This document shows positions 26,819 through 39,086 of a stretch of DNA of 64,000 nt, piece after piece; the stretch's first letter is position 1, and every line of letters starts with the position of its first letter. Below the pieces are notes generated by a model that ran no database searches, had not been told where the DNA came from, and was given only the letters and a program-made list of their open reading frames with translations. The DNA comes from Aliivibrio sifiae (GTDB taxonomy: Bacteria > Pseudomonadota > Gammaproteobacteria > Enterobacterales > Vibrionaceae): assembly GCF_002954715.1 (NCBI RefSeq), contig NZ_MSCP01000002.1, positions 496,957 to 560,956 on the forward strand, written 5' to 3'. The position numbers were made by a program, and so were the translations under genes.

Positions 26819-27487
26819 TTATTTAAGCGGTAGAATAGTGATTTCTACACGGCGATTACACGCACGGCCTTGTGATGTTGAGTTATCACAAACAGGGTAG
26901 CGCTCACCGTAGCCACGGGCATGAACACGTCCAGCGGCAACTTTTTGTTTAATTAGGTAGGTGCGAACAGAATCAGCACGTTGCTCCGACAGAGTTTGGT
27001 TTTTAGTATCGTTACCAGAACTATCTGTATGACCATCAATTTGAAGGGCGGTGTCTGGGTATTCAACAAGAATACGAGCAACGCCATTTAATGTGTTGTA
27101 AATGCTAGCATCTAATTGATAAGAGCTAGATTGGAAGCCAACACCATTGTCCATAATAAGTTTTAACTCATTATCACCAACACGTTCCACTTGTACACCA
27201 GAGCTTTTTAATTCATTACGTAATGCTTCTTCTTGGCTATCAAAATAATAACCAACACCGCCACCAACAGCACCACCAGCTGCCGCACCAATAAGAGCGT
27301 TTTTACGACGTTCTTTTGCGTTATCGCCGCTAGCAAGACCAATAGCAACACCAGCTAGAACACCAGCAAGAGCCCCTTTAGTTGCAGAGTTTGTTTCTGT
27401 TTCACCAGTTGTTGCATTTTGGCGTTGAGTAGCCTGACAACCAGTTAAAGTGATAAGTAATGCAAGCGCAATAGTGATTTTTTTCAT
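26819..27487 (-). CDS. OmpA-family outer-membrane lipoprotein with glycine-zipper segment
   Basis: The protein has 222 residues. The signal peptide ends in a lipobox (LTLTGC, Cys at about 17), so it should be lipid-anchored. Residues about 38-85 are a glycine-zipper region (GALAGVLAGVAIGLASG; GAAAGGAVGGGVGYYF). The C-terminal OmpA domain (about 105-222) has the peptidoglycan-binding signature (IDGHTDSSGNDTKNQTLSEQRA) with Asp and Arg retained. It resembles E. coli YiaD-type proteins that tie the outer membrane to the cell wall. It is monocistronic with a terminator beyond its end. Confidence 0.9.
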   Translation of the reverse strand: MKKITIALALLITLTGCQATQRQNATTGETETNSATKGALAGVLAGVAIGLASGDNAKERRKNALIGAAAGGAVGGGVGYYFDSQEEALRNELKSSGVQVERVGDNELKLIMDNGVGFQSSSYQLDASIYNTLNGVARILVEYPDTALQIDGHTDSSGNDTKNQTLSEQRADSVRTYLIKQKVAAGRVHARGYGERYPVCDNSTSQGRACNRRVEITILPLK

Positions 27488-27646
27488 TTTTTGTCTCTAG
27501 TTATATACATCTGTGCCGCGCAGTGTACTCCTAGAAGATCAAAAATCAATGCCTTAAGAGAATCTTTATTGATAGAAATGCCTATAGTTATGTGGAATAG
27601 GTCACCTTATATTTAGGTGGGGATAAGCTATTTCTGATGTCTTAAA

Positions 27647-28114
27647 TTATTTTTCGAGATTAGCTAACAGCTTTTCACAAGTAGCTTTTAATTGCTGTAG
27701 TTCTTCAATTTCTAATTGGCTTTTACAAAAAATCCCATTAGGTACAGAAAGCGCTTTGTTTTTTAATTCTGTTCCTTGTTTAGTTAAAAAAACCAACCGA
27801 ATGCGCTCGTCTTCACTGCTGCGTTCTCTTGTGATAAAGCCCTTTGTTTCTAACCGCTTAAGTAAAGGCGTCAAAGTACCTGAGTCTAAATGAAGATCGT
27901 GACCAAGATCTTTTACGTTAATGCCATTTTTTTCCCAAATAACCATCATCGCAAGGTATTGGGGATAAGTAAGATCAAGTTCACTCAACAGTGGACGGTA
28001 AGCTCTTATCATCGCGTTTGCTGCGCTGTAAAGAGAAAAGCAAACTTGATTTTTAAGTAATAATTGAGGTGTTTCCACATTATTTTGATTGTATTTTTCA
28101 GTTGAGGTAGTCAT
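27647..28114 (-). CDS. ohrR: Organic hydroperoxide resistance regulator OhrR (MarR family)
   Basis: This is a peroxide-sensing repressor of about 155 residues. The reactive Cys sits in NQVCFSLYSAANAMIRAYRP near residue 23, the position of the sensing Cys in OhrR proteins. The winged helix reads VKDLGHDLHLDSGTLTPLLKRLE near 80 and is followed by the wing ERSSEDERIRLVFLT. The ATG at 28114 is preferred over one at 28186, because the longer reading would run through a perfect operator-like palindrome at 28138. It is divergent from ohr, the classic arrangement, and should repress ohr-doxX until its Cys is oxidised by organic peroxide. Confidence 0.93.
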   Translation of the reverse strand: MTTSTEKYNQNNVETPQLLLKNQVCFSLYSAANAMIRAYRPLLSELDLTYPQYLAMMVIWEKNGINVKDLGHDLHLDSGTLTPLLKRLETKGFITRERSSEDERIRLVFLTKQGTELKNKALSVPNGIFCKSQLEIEELQQLKATCEKLLANLEK

Positions 28115-28137
28115 CTCAATACTCTGTATAAAAATAG

Positions 28138-28149
28138 ATTGTGCACAAT
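28138..28149. promoter_or_regulatory. OhrR operator candidate 1
   Basis: ATTGTGCACAAT is a perfect 12-base palindrome in the ohrR-ohr divergent region, 24 bases before the ohrR start. It matches the second palindrome at 28196 in 10 of 12 positions. Confidence 0.6.
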
Positions 28150-28195
28150 ATACTTGTATTTTATCTAAGAATCGAATTATACTCACTGAAAATGA

Positions 28196-28207
28196 ATTGC
28201 GCGCAAT
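28196..28207. promoter_or_regulatory. OhrR operator candidate 2
   Basis: ATTGCGCGCAAT is a perfect 12-base palindrome 57 bases before the ohr start. Two copies of one palindrome type in a short divergent region suggest repression of both promoters by OhrR. Confidence 0.6.
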
Positions 28208-28263
28208 CTAATTGTTAGCAATTTAATTAACATTGAAGCATATTTAGAATTAAGGACATCACT

Positions 28264-28686
28264 ATGACAACATTATATACAACAACAGCAACCGCATCAG
28301 CAGGACGTAATGGCCAAGTAACAACTGACGATAATATGCTTGATCTTGCTCTAAGTTACCCAAAAGAGATGGGCGGGACAGGTGAAGCAACAAATCCTGA
28401 GCAATTGTTTGCGGCGGGTTATTCTGCGTGTTTCTCAAATGCGATTCTGCACGTGGCTCGTGAAATGAAAATCAAGTTAACTCAAGCACCAGTATCGGCT
28501 GAAGTAGGTATTGGTCCAAATGAAACGGGTGGTTTTGCACTAACGGTTGCATTGGCAGTGACATTAGAGCTAGAAGAAGGGCAAGCTCAACAATTAGTGA
28601 AAACAGCACACCAAGTTTGTCCATATTCAAATGCAGTGAAAGGCAATATTGATGTGAAATTATCAGTAAATGGTAATGTACTTTAA
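28264..28686 (+). CDS. ohr: Organic hydroperoxide resistance protein Ohr
   Basis: This is a thiol peroxidase of the OsmC/Ohr family, 140 residues, acting in the cytoplasm on organic and fatty-acid peroxides. The two catalytic cysteines are in AAGYSACFSNAI near residue 55 and HQVCPYSNAV near residue 120, the Ohr-specific pattern. The start TTTATASAGRNGQVTTDD is also typical. It is divergent from ohrR and followed 18 bases later by a DoxX gene, forming a two-gene operon. Confidence 0.96.
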   Translation: MTTLYTTTATASAGRNGQVTTDDNMLDLALSYPKEMGGTGEATNPEQLFAAGYSACFSNAILHVAREMKIKLTQAPVSAEVGIGPNETGGFALTVALAVTLELEEGQAQQLVKTAHQVCPYSNAVKGNIDVKLSVNGNVL

Positions 28687-28704
28687 GTCATAGGGATTGA
28701 TTAA

Positions 28705-29097
28705 ATGAATACTCTATTACTAACCGTAGGTCGTGTACTTTTAGCGCTGTATTTCTTAGTTCCAGGACTAATGAAATTTGTGTCGTGGGATATGCATATC
28801 CAATTAATGGAAAAGCATGACATGCCATTTGTCCCTGTCTTACTGGGACTTGCTGGTATCTTCCAAATTGGTGCTGCTCTTTTACTAATGGTAAACCGTT
28901 TTACATGGTTAATTGCCTTGTTACTGGCAGGATTAGTACTCGTTATTAACGTGTCATTGCATGATTTCTGGAATTATTCAGGTTTAGAAGGAGCGCACGA
29001 GATGCAAAACTTCATTAAAAACCTAGGGATCTTTGCTGGTTTATTAGTACTTTCAGGTCACGCAATGCCTGAATGCTGTAAGGCAAAAGACAAATAG
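28705..29097 (+). CDS. DoxX family membrane protein
   Basis: This is an inner-membrane protein of 130 residues with four hydrophobic segments and the DoxX pattern (GRVLLALYFLVPGLMKF near residue 8; VLLGLAGIFQIGAALLLM near 45). It ends in a cysteine pair region (AMPECCKAK). DoxX proteins occur with oxidative-stress and quinone-related genes; in mycobacteria one forms a membrane oxidoreductase complex with superoxide dismutase. Cotranscription with ohr suggests a part in peroxide defence. A terminator follows. Confidence 0.85.
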   Translation: MNTLLLTVGRVLLALYFLVPGLMKFVSWDMHIQLMEKHDMPFVPVLLGLAGIFQIGAALLLMVNRFTWLIALLLAGLVLVINVSLHDFWNYSGLEGAHEMQNFIKNLGIFAGLLVLSGHAMPECCKAKDK

Positions 29098-29128
29098 TTA
29101 AAGTGATTATTGTTTAGTGCTAAAACAC

Positions 29129-29162
29129 AAAAGGGATATGAAGTTAATCATATCCCTTTTTT
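29129..29162. terminator. Terminator after ohr-doxX
   Basis: AAAAGGGATATGA and TCATATCCCTTTT form a 13-pair stem with a six-base loop and a following T run; it also lies downstream of the convergent ygjK. Confidence 0.88.
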
Positions 29163-29197
29163 CTATTTGTTATTTAAAATTGCTATTTAAAAATCTA

Positions 29198-31624
<2,427 letters not shown>

Positions 31625-31661
31625 CTATTTGCATAGTAGTTATAAAGTAGGGGAATGTCAG

Positions 31662-31694
31662 TGAAGCCAGTCTCATTTAATTAGGCTAGCTTCA
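31662..31694 (-). other. Hairpin between the ygjJ remnant and ygjK
   Basis: TGAAGCCAGTCT and AGGCTAGCTTCA form a 12-position stem (one mismatch, one wobble) around nine bases. It could act as a leaky terminator or RNA-processing site; there is no T run directly after it on the minus strand. Confidence 0.4.
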
Positions 31695-31711
31695 TAGATA
31701 ATGTGACTTAC

Positions 31712-31965
31712 TTACCAATAGTAATATTGCATGATAAAGATTTCGTTTGCAGAGTCTGACGTGTCGTTTTTCATAAAAACGTAGTATCAATCGCGGTTGC
31801 CAATTTACCTTCGGCAATATCATACTGAACATAACCATTTACAAAGGCCGCGTAGCTGTATTTATCTGCGTATTCATCGTATCTACTAAAATGAACTAGT
31901 GCATCATCTTCAGAGAAATCAGACTCAGGAGCAGCAGAAACACTGTAACACCCCCCCAACTTCAT
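31712..31965 (-). pseudogene. ygjJ: Decayed ygjJ pseudogene
   Basis: The first frame reads 64 residues from an ATG at 31965. It contains a stretch (YSVSAAP through FVNGYVQYDIAEG) that matches, from memory, an internal part of E. coli YgjJ (YSVTATP through MNGYIQYDLAEG). It then jumps directly to GKLATAIDTTF, which matches the near-C-terminal GGRFATAFDSRF. After a one-base frameshift at about 31772 the next frame gives MKNDTSDSANEIFIMQYYYW and a stop, matching the YgjJ end (MKN to MQYFYW). The gene has thus lost most of its 5' part and an internal piece and is frameshifted. YgjJ is about 356 residues in E. coli. It sits directly upstream of ygjK, as in E. coli. A run of seven G (31951-31957) follows the old start. 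Confidence 0.85.
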
Positions 31966-32095
31966 TATTGATAACTGTCTCTAATTACTAATTACTAATT
32001 AATATGGAGTAAGTTATCAATAAAGGAAGGATAGCGAGATAATAAGTGTCAGAGTAGATTTAGGGAGGATAACAGTGAGCTATAGATAACGATTT

Positions 32096-32866
32096 TTACT
32101 TAATTTTCATGTATTGCTTTGGGGAGCGGCCTAATGTTTTTTTGAAAAAAGAGATAAAGGCACTAACTGATTCATAACCTAAATCTTCAGCAATACGTTG
32201 AACTGCATCTCCAGAAGAGAGCTTTTGCAATGCTAAAACAATGTGCAGTTGACTACGCCAATGCCCAAATGTCATTCCTAATTCTTGTTTCACTAGTCTC
32301 GATAATGTTCTTTCACTCATTGCAAAACGCTTTGCCCATCCACCTACAGTACAGCGATTACTTGGATCATCGTACATTTCTTTGGCTATTTTATGTAAGC
32401 GCGGTTCTGAGGGAATTGGGAAGTCAAAATGTTCTGTTGGCATTACCGCTAATTCGTCGAGCAGTACTTCAACTAATCTTGCGGTTCGTCCTTCCGTTTC
32501 ATAATGTTGATCGACTGACGATAAGGCAATAATAGATTCTCGCAATAAAGGGGATATAGATAGAGTACAGCTTTTCTCTGGAATGCCGTTGATATCAGGG
32601 GAAATAAAAAGCATGCATACATCTGAACCTGATGAAATTCGATTACTATGAATCACTTGGCTTGGGATCCATACCGCACAGTTGGCAGGAACCATCCAGA
32701 TAGCGTCGGCAATAGTGCAGGTGACAAACCCACTCAATGGCATCACTAATTGCCCCTTTTGGTGTTGATGAAAAGTCGTTTCCTCTTCTTGATTAATACG
32801 AAGAGCAGTCACTTTCTGAGGGTATTCATCAGAATCAAAATGATAAAATATAGAATCGTTAGACAT
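32096..32866 (-). CDS. AraC-family regulator with N-terminal cupin domain
   Basis: The protein has 256 residues. The N-terminal cupin carries HQHQKGQLVMPLSGFVTC near residue 32 and VWIPSQVIHSNRISS near 65. The C-terminal AraC domain (about 150-256) has two helix-turn-helix units; CTVGGWAKRFAMSERTLSRLV near 172 and AEDLGYESVSAFISFFKKTLGRSPKQY near 225 are typical. It is divergent from an MFS exporter with 93 bases between them. The pair resembles E. coli NimR-NimT (YeaM-YeaN), a regulator and a 2-nitroimidazole exporter. The substrate here is inference. It interrupts the ygj/ebg gene group. Confidence 0.87.
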   Translation of the reverse strand: MSNDSIFYHFDSDEYPQKVTALRINQEEETTFHQHQKGQLVMPLSGFVTCTIADAIWMVPANCAVWIPSQVIHSNRISSGSDVCMLFISPDINGIPEKSCTLSISPLLRESIIALSSVDQHYETEGRTARLVEVLLDELAVMPTEHFDFPIPSEPRLHKIAKEMYDDPSNRCTVGGWAKRFAMSERTLSRLVKQELGMTFGHWRSQLHIVLALQKLSSGDAVQRIAEDLGYESVSAFISFFKKTLGRSPKQYMKIK

Positions 32867-32959
32867 GCTTTGACCGTTTATCGTTATTTATTGTCAATAT
32901 ACATAAATTCGGATGAGAAGGTAAGGTATATCATGGCTCCTTGATTTGAGGAGATTGAT

Positions 32960-34198
32960 ATGTCAGATAAAAATAAGATCAAAAAGTTAGCGCAACCAGG
33001 GCTTGTTATCGTCGGTATTCTACTTATAGCGAGTAACCTTCGAAGTCCAATTACAGGGCTCGGTCCAATTTTGGATTTCATATCAAAAGATTTAGGCTTA
33101 ACAGCAACACAAGCAGGAATGATAACAACTGTGCCTCTGTTAGCTTTTGCTTTTTTTTCTCCATTATCATCAAGCTTAGCTCGTAAAGTAGGATTAGAAT
33201 CCTCATTAATGATAGCTCTTATTGCGATTACAATCGGTATTGCTATTCGTTCGCTTGGCTCAACTCAAATGCTATTTTTAGGGACGAGTGTTATTGGCGT
33301 CGGCATTGCAATTGGTAACGTATTGTTGCCTAGCTTATTAAAGCGAGATTTTCCAAAGCAAGTGACCACATTAACCGCAATCTATGTATTAGTCATGGGA
33401 GTTGGATCGAGTATAAGCTCAAGCATTGCGATTCCAATGTTGCATTTCGCTGAATCTTTACACATCACAGCGATACCAAATTGGGCGATATCATTAGCAT
33501 CAATCGTTATATTTCCGATTATTGCGATGGTAATTTGGTTACCACAGTTAAAAAACCGTACTGCACCAACAGCAGATACCGCTGAGATTGATAGCCATAG
33601 TTATATTTGGAGAGCTCCTGCAGCATGGCAAGTAACGATTTTTTTAGGTCTTAACTCGTTTATTATGTATATCTTTATTGCTTGGTTACCCAGTATTCTT
33701 GTTGATAGTGGATATTCAGAGCATCAAGCCGGTTATTTACATGGAATGCTACAGCTTTCAACTGCTGTTCCTGCGTTGGTTTTGATTCCGTTGATGGCAA
33801 AACTTAAAGATAAACGTCTACTCAGTGGTGGAATGGGAGTTTTATCTTTTGTTGGAATTGGTGGCTTGTTGTTATTTCCTCAATTTGCCGCTATTTGGAT
33901 TATCATGTTTGGCTTTAGTTGTGGTGGTGGATTTATCTTGGGATTGTCATTCGTGGGAATTCGTACGCATGATGCACACCAAGCTGCTGCTCTTTCTGGA
34001 ATGGCTCAATGTATGGGTTACCTTCTTGCTGCTGCAGGTCCAATTTGTTTTGGTTTATTACATCAAGCTACGGGAAGTTGGGAGCTTCCATTAATCATGT
34101 GCTTGGTTGTTTGTGTTGCTTGGGCTGGGATATCAATGTTTGCGGGCTTACCACATATCATTGATAAGAAAGGAAAAGCGCATCTTGCTTTTAAGTAA
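32960..34198 (+). CDS. MFS transporter of the CynX/NimT family
   Basis: This is an inner-membrane transporter of 412 residues with 12 predicted membrane segments. The start (ASNLRSPITGLGPILDFI near residue 24) is characteristic of the cyanate/nitroimidazole (CynX/NimT, YeaN) branch of the major facilitator family. GAGGAG stands 6 bases before the ATG. The divergent AraC-type neighbour is probably its regulator. Export of a small toxic or aromatic compound is the likely role by family; nothing ties it to galactosides. Confidence 0.87.
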   Translation: MSDKNKIKKLAQPGLVIVGILLIASNLRSPITGLGPILDFISKDLGLTATQAGMITTVPLLAFAFFSPLSSSLARKVGLESSLMIALIAITIGIAIRSLGSTQMLFLGTSVIGVGIAIGNVLLPSLLKRDFPKQVTTLTAIYVLVMGVGSSISSSIAIPMLHFAESLHITAIPNWAISLASIVIFPIIAMVIWLPQLKNRTAPTADTAEIDSHSYIWRAPAAWQVTIFLGLNSFIMYIFIAWLPSILVDSGYSEHQAGYLHGMLQLSTAVPALVLIPLMAKLKDKRLLSGGMGVLSFVGIGGLLLFPQFAAIWIIMFGFSCGGGFILGLSFVGIRTHDAHQAAALSGMAQCMGYLLAAAGPICFGLLHQATGSWELPLIMCLVVCVAWAGISMFAGLPHIIDKKGKAHLAFK

Positions 34199-34227
34199 CT
34201 CTTTATAAAGTAGTACATTGAATGTAA

Positions 34228-34256
34228 AAAAGGCACTGGGGGTATCAGTGCCTTTT
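34228..34256. terminator. Bidirectional terminator between the MFS and ygjI-like genes
   Basis: AAAAGGCACTG and CAGTGCCTTTT form an 11-pair stem with a seven-base loop. The T run is stronger on the minus strand (six T), serving the ygjI-like gene, but both converging genes can use it. Confidence 0.85.
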
Positions 34257-34295
34257 GTCTTATTTAGAGAAATTAAACGCTAATTTGATTTCTAC

Positions 34296-35765
<1,470 letters not shown>

Positions 35766-35782
35766 TTAGTTAATTTGTTTAG

Positions 35783-35827
35783 GTAACTTTTAGTAAAATT
35801 ATAGTAATTATTTTTACTAAAGGTTAC
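35783..35827. promoter_or_regulatory. EbgR-type double operator candidate at ygjI-like paralog 1
   Basis: GTAACTTTTAGTAAAA (35783-35798) and TTTTACTAAAGGTTAC (35812-35827) are inverted copies matching at 15 of 16 positions, separated by 13 bases. Each contains the TTTAGTAAAA half-site seen at ygjK, ebgA and ebgR. Confidence 0.6.
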
Positions 35828-35992
35828 TGTGAGATATGTCATTAAATAGGGATTAAGAAAAGAGTAAAACGTGACGATGATCTACGCGTATGTGATTAAT
35901 ATTGAATTGGATTGAAATTAAGAGAGGCTTTGCTAACCGTTTTTTTGAGAAATAAAAAATGGTGACATAGTAAAATACATAAGATTATTTAA

Positions 35993-36068
35993 ATATCAAA
36001 CCTAGATAAGCTAGATAAGCTAGATAAGCTAGATAAGCTAGATAAGCTAGATAAGCTAGGTTTGATAT
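35993..36068. repeat. Six tandem 9-base repeats inside a 13-base inverted repeat
   Basis: CTAGATAAG is repeated exactly six times from 36002 to 36055 and followed by a partial CTAG. The array is bounded by ATATCAAACCTAG (35993-36005) and its perfect complement CTAGGTTTGATAT (36056-36068), so the array forms the loop of a 13-pair stem. It begins 11 bases after the HD-GYP stop codon. Identical units imply recent expansion or slippage. Confidence 0.95.
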
Positions 36069-36079
36069 GTTATTTAGTT

Positions 36080-38995
36080 TTAGCTTATGTAGTCGTTGAT
36101 ATCTACATTGTCACGTTGCTCTGGTTTTAAGTATGCTTCAGCGTATTTGTTATAAAGCCCAGAGGTCAAAAATAAGTTAAACAAATCTTTATCGATATGC
36201 TTATCTTTAACCATAAAACTCATGATTTTTAGAGATTCCGTTAATGTCTTTGCTTTCTTATATGGTCGGTCATGACTGGTAAGCGCTTCAAAGATATCTG
36301 CTATAGCCATTACTCGTGCGGTGAGCGGCATTTCTTCCGCTTTTAAGCCCATAGGATAGCCAGTTCCATCGACTTTTTCATGATGGCCACCAGCAATTTG
36401 GGGAATATTTTTCATTGTTCGGGGAAATGGGAGAGCCTCTAACATGTGGATTGTTTGAATAATATGGTCATTGATAATAAATCGTTCTTCATTATTTAAA
36501 GTACCGCGTTGAATGGACAAATTATAGATTTCTCCAATGTTATTTTTGTACTCAGGTACTTGTAATATAAAACGTTTATCATGATTTATAGGGCCTGAAT
36601 TAGGGATTAAATGAGATTGATTGTTTTGTAATAAAGTCACCGTTATAGGGAGCTGGGGTTCACTAAGGCTATTCAAACGGGCTTTTTCTTCCCAAGCAAG
36701 GCCTAAACTGTTGTCTAGTGTTTGCTCCCATGTTTGTTGACCAATTTTCTGTATTTGTTTTACATCTTGTTCTGATAAGAATTCATCGCCGACATTCACT
36801 CTTGCAATAAGAGCAAACTCTTCATTTAATCGTTGCCATTCTTGTTCCAATTCTTTTTGATATTCATCAGGCAGTGGGTTATTAAACGCTTGTTTCCATT
36901 GTTTGATTTCAGCATCACGTTTTAATACTTCAAATCGAGTTCTTATTTCATGTATTCGATTGTAAATAGTTTCTAGTTTTGTTGCTTTATCAACAACGTA
37001 TTCTGGAGTCGTGATTTTTCCGCAATCATGTAACCATGAAGCAATTCTTAATTCTTCTCTTTGTATTTCATCTAGTTTGAAATCTTTGAATTCTGGTTCT
37101 GTAGAGTTACTGGCACTCTCGGCAAGCCATTGAGTTAGTATAGGTACTTTTTGACAATGGTTTCCTGTGTATGGTGATTTAGTATCAATCGAACTTGCCA
37201 TGACTTGAATAAAAGAGTCGAGTAAATCCTTTTGATTCTGTAGCATTTTTCGTCCTTCGAGAGCTACGGAGGTATAATTCATTAATGACTCGAAGTAGCT
37301 GAATTGAGTATTACGAACGTACTCACTATTCTTCACATCAAACACTAATACCATCGCTCCTATGATTTGCTTTTCTCTAGAAAATAAAGGAAAAGTGATA
37401 GACCATATTTGCTCGCTGTTTAAACCCAATTTATTTTGTTCTTGTTCGTCGAGCTGATTAATATTCAGATTTTCAAAGGGTTCTTTCTTAATCATTATAT
37501 GCTCAATGGTTTTCGCTATTTTTTTATCATCTAAAGCAAAGCTTTCTAATTTACTAATGTCTTCGCTTTGTGTGCTAGCTCGCCATGCAAACTGAGGTTC
37601 TATGTGTGTTTCTTTATCATTGATAAGGTAAAGATAAGCTGCGGAGGCTTTAGTTGCCTCTGCAGTACTGCGTCCAATCAGTTTTATTGATTCATCAAAA
37701 TCATTTTCTTTTGATATTGAGTCCGTTAGATTGAAGTAATTTTCTATTGCTGATTTCATACTGGAAATCGATCGGGTTAGATTTGCTATTTCAAGTATTT
37801 TAGTCGATGTGTGATCGATAGATGAAAAGTCAAATGTAGATATTAATCGTGCTTGCTCAGTGGCTTGGCGTATTGGTTTTGATATTCTTTGTGAGATGAA
37901 ATAAACACAAGGAATAGAGATAAGCAGTATCCCTAAAGACCACAAGATAGTTTGTTGACGAATGAGGTATGCGCTAGAGAGCAATTCAGAAGTCTTTACG
38001 GCAATTAGTAAATTTAATGAACGCTCTGAATTAATTGGTGCGGAAAAGATCTTTCCGTACCAATCTTCTCCTTTATGTTGATATCGTTGGATTTCTTGAT
38101 CTAAATTGATTTTTTCAATGGTACTCACTATCTCTGAACTAAATAAGTCATTTAAGTTAATAACTTTACTGTCTTTGTCTTTGTTTTTGATTAAGGCAAG
38201 GTTAGGAGAATTACTGGCATAAATAATATTTTCTTCATCATAAAGCACTCTAAGTGATGACGGATGGATAGAGGTACTTTTTAATACGTGGCTAATGTTT
38301 TGCATTAAAATATCAGCACTAACCACTACATCATTAGCTGATTTCTGATGGATAGATAAGCCGAATTGTTGTAATCCAGAAAAATAGCGAGGCTTAGATA
38401 AGAGGACTTTTTCTTTAATCGATTGCTTAAACCAAGTCTCTTTTCTTGGGTCGTACTGAAGGTCGGTTAGTAGTTGTGATTTTATGAGACGAGCTTCAAT
38501 ATCATAGAAAAAAATAGTGGTGTCATCTGCTTTTTCAGCGGTGTGATGAAGAAAAAAATAATAGGTGTTATCTGGTGTATTTAACCTTTCCCTAAATAGA
38601 GAGTTTCCTAATATGCCAATACCAAACCAATCACCATTTGGAAAAGTGATGCGGTAGGTCGAGACATGTTTGTGTAAATCTAACAACATCGCAAATTCGT
38701 TAAAATAAGCACTGCGCTGCGCTAACGTTTTTGTGTTTATTATGTCTCTTTTGGTGAGTATAGAGATGGTTCTAAAAGCAGGCCTATATTCACTGCGCAT
38801 AGAAGATCTTGTTTCTACTGATATTCGATCAAAAATGGTTGAATTCGCATTAAGTAACAGGTTATTTATACTTTTATGTGTCAGTAGTATTTGGATTGAA
38901 CAAATGATGACTATCATAACGATAAACAACGTCGAAATATGAACATGTAATGGGAAGATTAATTTATCTTTTATTTTTATTATTAGAGAGTTCAT
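36080..38995 (-). CDS. Cache-HAMP-GAF-HD-GYP c-di-GMP phosphodiesterase
   Basis: This is a membrane protein of 971 residues. It has a membrane helix at about 19-38, a large periplasmic Cache-type sensor at about 40-345, a second helix at about 350-367, HAMP at about 370-425, a GAF-like domain at about 430-590, and an HD-GYP domain at about 600-950. Metal and active-site residues are retained: HCQKV, LHDCGK near 654, the distal GGHHEKVDGTGYP near 880, and AIADIFEALTSHDRPYKK. About 150 residues of mostly helical sequence separate the HDCGK motif from the next conserved helices, longer than in a minimal HD-GYP domain. It lies between the two ygjI-like permease genes, so a carbohydrate-linked signal is possible but unproven. 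Confidence 0.92.
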   Translation of the reverse strand: MNSLIIKIKDKLIFPLHVHISTLFIVMIVIICSIQILLTHKSINNLLLNANSTIFDRISVETRSSMRSEYRPAFRTISILTKRDIINTKTLAQRSAYFNEFAMLLDLHKHVSTYRITFPNGDWFGIGILGNSLFRERLNTPDNTYYFFLHHTAEKADDTTIFFYDIEARLIKSQLLTDLQYDPRKETWFKQSIKEKVLLSKPRYFSGLQQFGLSIHQKSANDVVVSADILMQNISHVLKSTSIHPSSLRVLYDEENIIYASNSPNLALIKNKDKDSKVINLNDLFSSEIVSTIEKINLDQEIQRYQHKGEDWYGKIFSAPINSERSLNLLIAVKTSELLSSAYLIRQQTILWSLGILLISIPCVYFISQRISKPIRQATEQARLISTFDFSSIDHTSTKILEIANLTRSISSMKSAIENYFNLTDSISKENDFDESIKLIGRSTAEATKASAAYLYLINDKETHIEPQFAWRASTQSEDISKLESFALDDKKIAKTIEHIMIKKEPFENLNINQLDEQEQNKLGLNSEQIWSITFPLFSREKQIIGAMVLVFDVKNSEYVRNTQFSYFESLMNYTSVALEGRKMLQNQKDLLDSFIQVMASSIDTKSPYTGNHCQKVPILTQWLAESASNSTEPEFKDFKLDEIQREELRIASWLHDCGKITTPEYVVDKATKLETIYNRIHEIRTRFEVLKRDAEIKQWKQAFNNPLPDEYQKELEQEWQRLNEEFALIARVNVGDEFLSEQDVKQIQKIGQQTWEQTLDNSLGLAWEEKARLNSLSEPQLPITVTLLQNNQSHLIPNSGPINHDKRFILQVPEYKNNIGEIYNLSIQRGTLNNEERFIINDHIIQTIHMLEALPFPRTMKNIPQIAGGHHEKVDGTGYPMGLKAEEMPLTARVMAIADIFEALTSHDRPYKKAKTLTESLKIMSFMVKDKHIDKDLFNLFLTSGLYNKYAEAYLKPEQRDNVDINDYIS

Positions 38996-39086
38996 ATCGC
39001 ACCAATTATTTTTATTATCTAGAATAAACGTAGTTTACAAATAGGAAAAAATCGATGGCGAATAACGGATAAAGCATTAATTAAAA

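Noticed and set aside
28114-28186. Longer ohrR starting at 28186
   Set aside because: The extra 24 residues have no MarR-family counterpart and the stretch contains the operator-like palindrome.
31951-31957. Seven-G run as a phase-variation switch
   Set aside because: The gene behind it is also deleted internally and frameshifted downstream, so slippage could not restore it.
31771-31965. Stand-alone 64-residue lipoprotein (MKLGGC looks like a lipobox)
   Set aside because: There is no hydrophobic leader before the Cys, and the sequence matches separated parts of YgjJ and continues in another frame, so it is a pseudogene piece.
36002-36059. Possible CRISPR array
   Set aside because: Units are 9 bases long, directly adjacent and without spacers; no cas genes are nearby.
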